From positions 1-28,766 of the forward strand of contig MU266628.1 of the NCBI GenBank assembly GCA_021014945.1: a stretch of 28,766 nt of DNA. Reading direction: 5' to 3'. Below, piece by piece: positions 27,463 to 28,766 of this stretch (the first letter of the stretch is position 1; the number at the start of each line of letters is the position of its first letter). Origin of the DNA: Leucogyrophana mollusca. Taxonomy: Eukaryota; Basidiomycota; Agaricomycetes; Boletales. The translations under genes and the position numbers were made by a program. The notes under the pieces are model-generated. The model was not told the DNA's origin. It ran no database searches and saw nothing but the letters and a program-made list of their open reading frames with translations.

Positions 27463-27938
27463 ATCGCACTTTCCAAGGATATCGCAACTGGGCGACCTTT
27501 ATCTGCGATTACTCTCAATTTCGCATTGTTATCCCCCTTAAAGCCAAATCAGACACCTTCCCTGCTCCAATTCCTGCCAATGCGCATCCCACTTGCACCT
27601 CCTTCAAATGACCCGGTCTACTGACCAGAATACTCTGAGTCTGAGGCTGACAATGATCTGGATCATGGGGGAGATATGGATCCACCAGCTGCACCTGCGC
27701 CTCCAGCTGTTGAGCCTGGTGTCCCAGCAAATGATCCAGCCCCTCCTGCGCCTCCACAAGTCCCAGTTCCTGCCCCAGCTCCTGCTCAACCGCCTGCTGC
27801 TGTCCCTGCACCTCCCCATCCTCCCAGTCCTGTTGGCATTGGTGCCAGACTTCCAGTGCGAAGCAGAAAGCCTCCTCGCAAATGGTGGGAGCTGTCTCCT
27901 GCGCAGTTAGTCCGAAGATGTGGACTATGCCATGGATA
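27462..27938 (+). pseudogene. Scrambled copia internal fragment: integrase start joined to RT linker
   Basis: The plus strand reads a piece of integrase core (GYRNWATFICDYSQFR, then VIPLKAKSDTF, ending at about 27562), and then at once a Pro/Ala linker (APIPANAHPT) that belongs after the integrase. The integrase part from SDTF to the linker is missing, and it is the very part found inverted at 26651-27303. From 27661 the sequence parallels 24417 onward (DHGGDMDPPAAPAPPAVEPG; GARLPVRSRKPPRKWWELSP) with numerous substitutions, so it is a second copy of the family. It ends at the GGATA target duplication at 27934-27938 and resumes for a few codons at 28286-28300. Stops and frame changes make it non-functional. 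Confidence 0.8.
27934..27938. repeat. Target-site duplication GGATA, left copy
   Basis: GGATA at 27934-27938 recurs exactly at 28286-28290, flanking the inverted LTR. Confidence 0.88.
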
Positions 27939-28285
27939 TGATAAAGCTCAGAAGAGCTAAGGAGCGAATTAGCCACTAGTGGGCAGCCTTAAACACTGGA
28001 ACTATGTGTCCAGAGTAAGTAACCAATATATTGAGATGCTATAGTACCATACCTATGTGTCCAGAGTAAGTAACCAAAGGAAACAACTATGGACACATCG
28101 TAGCTATATATCTACAGGATAGCCTGTGCATACACAGGTAGCACAGCAAGGCAGTGAGTACAGCATGTAAGGAGCGCAGCATAGCAGGAAAGAGCTGTAC
28201 AACAGCAGTGTGCACAGCAGGTGCACAGGACTAAGGCAGTGCACACCAGTGCACACTGCAGAGTGCGCAAGCAGCAGAACAAACA
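27939..28285 (-). mobile_element. Inverted copia solo LTR (347 bp)
   Basis: In reverse complement it starts TGTTTGTTCTGCTG and ends GAGCTTTATCA, with the TATATAGCTA element and the two GTTACTTACTCTGGAC copies in the expected order. It is bounded by perfect GGATA duplications. It sits inside a copia RT copy: the host sequence reads GACTATGCCATGGATA on one side and TAGCCTACTC on the other, parallel to the region near 24700. The last bases TATCA instead of TAACA show one mutation. Confidence 0.9.
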
Positions 28286-28300
28286 GGATATAGCCTACTC

Positions 28301-28510
28301 TGTTCGCTCTGGTGATTCCGCACTGCCATGATCCTGTGCACTGCTGTGCACACAGGTACTGTACAGCCTATCTTGCTATGCTTCGCTTACCATACTTGCT
28401 GTACCCACTGCCTTGCTGTGTTTGCTGTGTATGCACTGCCCATACTGTAGATATATAGCTACGATGTCCATAGTTAGTTCCCTAGTTACTTACGACTTCA
28501 GATATGGTGT
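28301..28510 (+). mobile_element. Copia LTR, 3' part cut off by another LTR
   Basis: It begins TGTTCGCTCTGGTGATTCC directly after the short RT remnant 28286-28300 and runs through TAGATATATAGCTA to CTTACGACTTCAGATATGG. At 28510 it is interrupted by the start of the next LTR; in the family the sequence would continue with the second direct repeat. Part of the first direct repeat is deleted (CTTACGACTT for CTTACTCTGGACTT). Confidence 0.85.
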
Positions 28511-28766
28511 TGTTCGTTCTGCTGATTCCGCACTCTCTGGTGTGCACTGGTGTGCACTGCCTTTGTCCTGTGCACTGCTGTGCACACTGCTGTTGTACAG
28601 CTCTTTCCTATGCTGCGCTTCCCTTACATGCTGTACTCATTGCCTTGCTGTGCTTCCTGTGTATGCACAGCCTATCCTGTAGATATATAGCTACGATGTG
28701 TCCATAGTTGTTTCCTTTGGTTACTTACTCTGGACACATAGGTATGGTACTATAGCATCTCAATAT
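28511..28766 (+). mobile_element. Copia LTR nested in the previous LTR, cut by window edge
   Basis: It begins TGTTCGTTCTGCTGATTCC and continues in the family pattern, including TAGATATATAGCTA and GTTACTTACTCTGGAC, up to the end of the window. Whether a full element or a solo LTR follows cannot be told. The preceding bases are GGTGT. Confidence 0.85.

Overview
The window looks like a repeat-rich stretch of a nuclear genome from a filamentous basidiomycete, most likely an Agaricomycete (mushroom-forming fungus). The evidence is the short introns (about 45-60 nt, GT..AG with CTRAY-like branch sites), the presence of a TET/JBP-type dioxygenase relic of the kind expanded in Agaricomycetes, and a basidiomycete-style mix of DIRS-like, Ty3/gypsy and Ty1/copia retroelements. 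There is no bacterial-style operon, CRISPR array, rRNA or recognisable tRNA. Almost everything here is a transposable element or a decayed gene; only the gypsy pol on the minus strand at 18069-23169 is close to intact.

Layout. 1-322 is a degenerate minisatellite. 728-4905 (minus) holds two multi-exon genes of unrecognised function: an upstream one (4905 to 3297) with a PHD/RING-like cysteine module and a downstream one (2677 to 728) with an acidic Gly/Asn/Asp-rich tail. Each carries a lesion (a frameshift and an in-frame stop). 5754-10484 (minus) is a decayed DIRS-like tyrosine-recombinase retrotransposon (gag, RT, RNase H, tyrosine recombinase). It is split at 9067-9998 by a solitary LTR; removing that LTR and one 5-bp target duplication reconnects the gag frame. 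Related G-rich direct repeats lie on both sides, at 5270 and 10567. 10795-11047 is a three-unit tandem repeat in which every unit carries what looks like an intron 3' end. 11840-13104 (plus) is a TET/JBP-like DNA dioxygenase pseudogene with a stop codon inside its iron-binding HxD motif. It is followed by pieces (13471-14251) that may come from a KDZ-type transposon gene, the known partner of these dioxygenases in mushrooms.

14252-16789 (plus) is a gypsy gag fused by internal deletion to the end of RT and RNase H, without protease or integrase, followed by an LTR (16790-17712). 17713-24366 (minus) is a second, CpG-rich gypsy element: pol (protease, RT, RNase H, then a DD35E integrase) and a gag interrupted by a copia solo LTR at 23542-23876 with perfect GGGCA target duplications. 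From about 24340 to the right edge the window is a nest of one copia family: a plus-strand RT/RNase H with polypurine tract and 3' LTR, an inverted integrase block, a second scrambled internal fragment that lacks exactly that block, and several LTRs inserted in or beside each other (one inverted, with GGATA duplications).

The window therefore records successive insertions. LTRs entered the DIRS and gypsy gags, a self-insertion or inversion reshaped a copia element, and nonsense mutations repeatedly read as CGA to TGA (TET-like gene, gypsy gag, gypsy RNase H), as expected from decay of methylated CpG. I see no undescribed multi-gene system with strong support. The points most worth following are the TET/JBP plus KDZ-like relic, the inverted integrase block, the gag/pol ATGA junction and the repeats around the DIRS-like element.
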